From the NCBI RefSeq assembly GCF_002014975.1, contig NZ_MUXV01000038.1, positions 1 to 7,189 on the forward strand: DNA of 7,189 nt. The letters run 5' to 3'. Source of the stretch: Moraxella bovis (GTDB taxonomy: Bacteria > Pseudomonadota > Gammaproteobacteria > Pseudomonadales > Moraxellaceae). Below the pieces are notes generated by a model. That model saw nothing but the letters and a program-made list of their open reading frames with translations. It was not told where the DNA came from and did not search any database. A program made the translations under genes and the position numbers. How positions within the stretch are numbered: position 1 is the stretch's first letter; each line of letters starts with the position of its first letter. Shown here in pieces: positions 5,994 to 7,189 of this stretch.

Positions 5994-7189
5994 ATGAAAT
6001 TGCAATCAATGAGACTTTCTAATTTCCAAAGCTTTGGTTGTCAGACAACAGAGCTAAAATTGGATGAAATCACTTATCTAATTGGACCAAATGGATCTGG
6101 TAAAACGGCTGTATTACAAGCTCTTTGTCGTTTATTCGCGTTTAATCCTGCATTACGACGAATTAAGCATTCCGATTTTCATATACCACAACATGAACAA
6201 GAGGTTCCTGAAGAGAGAAAATTGATCATTGAAGCAGATTTTTCTTTCCCCGAGACGTCTAGTGATTCAGACAATTCAACAGTTGCTCCGTTCTTTAATC
6301 ATATGAGATTAACCCAACTAGGTGACCAGCCTATTGTTAGATTTCGCCTTACAGCAGTTATGGATTTTTTGGGAGAAATCGAAGAAACGCTTGTGTATGT
6401 ATTGGAACCAGATTCACAAGGTAAAGAAGTTACCAAAATGGTATCAAAAATTGAGAGAAACCAAATTCAAGTTCATTATTTACCAGCTCAAAGAGATCCA
6501 TTAGACCATATTGCATACAATACAAATGCTCTTTTGGGACGCCTATTAAGAGCGGTCAATTGGGAAAGCGAAAGAGATGACATCAATGACTTAACAAATC
6601 AAATCAATAATAAGCTTGAGTACAACCTATCAGTTAAAATCATTAGTGAAAAACTAAAACAGAGTTGGGAAAACTTACATAAAGGAAGTTATTTCAAAGA
6701 ACCTAAAATATCTTTTGCGCATTCCGAAATTGAAAATATTTTACGTCATATGTCAGTCTCTTTTACTCCTGGACATAATGAAAATATGGTAGATTTCTCA
6801 CGTTTAAGTGATGGGCAAAAATCAATGCTTTATTTATCATTGGTGTTGGCTTCGCAATCAATTAGTCATTCTATTCTGAATGATGGTAACAATACTTTTG
6901 ATGTTAAAAAGTTACGTCCTCCCATATTTACCATTATTGCTTTAGAAGAACCTGAAAATAGTTTATCACCACATTATTTAGGACGTATCGTTAATGCTTT
7001 GAAAGCAGCAACCCAATATCAGGATGCGCAAGCCCTAATCGCAACACATGCTCCAACTATGCTACGTAGAGTTTCTCCAGAACAGATTCGCTATTTACGT
7101 TTAGATTCAGATAGAACATCATCAATCAAATGTATTCAGCTACCTAAAAAATCAGATGAAGCTTATAAATTTTGGCTCTGGTCTAAAAA
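5994..7189 (+). CDS. OLD-like AAA/ABC-type ATPase, N-terminal part (3' end outside window)
   Basis: This frame is open for 398 codons to the window edge. It shows a complete SMC/ABC-like ATPase head: Walker A GPNGSGKT (31-38), signature LSDGQKS (271-277), Walker B IFTIIALEEPENSLSP (311-326, with Glu318/319) and His-switch THAPT (His352). The start MKLQSMRLSNFQSFG is the usual first strand of RecF/OLD-type heads. The region between Walker A and signature (about 40-260) is short, with no long coiled coil, which fits OLD-family proteins rather than SMC or RecN. OLD proteins carry a C-terminal Toprim nuclease domain, expected beyond the window, and include GajA of Gabija. Function here is inference: probable ATP-dependent nuclease, possibly phage defence. 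ATG 5994 follows GGGG (5984-5987). G+C is lower than in the peptidases, suggesting transfer. Alternatives are an AAA_15/AAA_21 ATPase without a nuclease domain. Confidence 0.8.
   Translation, partial: MKLQSMRLSNFQSFGCQTTELKLDEITYLIGPNGSGKTAVLQALCRLFAFNPALRRIKHSDFHIPQHEQEVPEERKLIIEADFSFPETSSDSDNSTVAPFFNHMRLTQLGDQPIVRFRLTAVMDFLGEIEETLVYVLEPDSQGKEVTKMVSKIERNQIQVHYLPAQRDPLDHIAYNTNALLGRLLRAVNWESERDDINDLTNQINNKLEYNLSVKIISEKLKQSWENLHKGSYFKEPKISFAHSEIENILRHMSVSFTPGHNENMVDFSRLSDGQKSMLYLSLVLASQSISHSILNDGNNTFDVKKLRPPIFTIIALEEPENSLSPHYLGRIVNALKAATQYQDAQALIATHAPTMLRRVSPEQIRYLRLDSDRTSSIKCIQLPKKSDEAYKFWLWSK

Noticed and set aside
6322..6504. 60-codon + strand ORF
   Set aside because: Lies inside the ATPase gene in another frame; the ATPase frame is continuous with motifs on both sides.

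Overview
The window looks like part of a Moraxellaceae-type gammaproteobacterial chromosome, perhaps Moraxella. This rests on gene content and on a mixed composition: moderate-GC housekeeping genes separated by AT-rich spacers. The genus is inference, with no marker gene to confirm it. Only three genes appear functional: an aminopeptidase P (563-2368), an aminoacyl-histidine dipeptidase pepD (2419-3906), and an OLD-like AAA/ABC-type ATPase that runs off the right edge (5994-7189). Most of the rest is debris: two insertion-sequence remnants, a repeat-like palindromic patch, an orphan C-terminal gene fragment, and a broken adhC.

Layout. 1-240 is the decayed 3' end of an ISAs1-family (H-repeat type) transposase, with a probable terminal repeat at 228-240. 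241-562 is an AT-rich spacer with one doubtful 41-codon ORF and a candidate promoter. 563-3906 holds the two peptidases on the + strand, 50 bases apart with no terminator between them, so probably one transcript. 3907-4526 is a graveyard: a weak minus-strand terminator, the terminal repeat and last ~30 codons of an IS3-family orfB on the minus strand, a dense cluster of inverted and direct repeats (4110-4194), and the tail of an unrecognised protein. 4638-5775 is adhC (class III alcohol dehydrogenase) carrying three frame-breaking lesions, one of them an exact 19-bp tandem duplication. A clear intrinsic terminator follows (5792-5824). A good sigma70-like promoter (5849-5877) then leads to the ATPase gene.

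How the parts relate. The two peptidases would both act in cytosolic peptide turnover: Xaa-Pro bonds for one, Xaa-His and other dipeptides for the other. adhC would have oxidised the formaldehyde-glutathione adduct; as sequenced it cannot give a full-length enzyme, and no S-formylglutathione hydrolase follows it. The ATPase gene is AT-richer (21/60 G+C in bases 6001-6060 against 33/60 in 961-1020, counted by hand) and has its own promoter. It has the Walker A, signature, Walker B and His-switch motifs of OLD-type proteins, many of which belong to anti-phage systems. It is the most likely entry point to an interesting system, but its C-terminal half and any partner lie outside the window.
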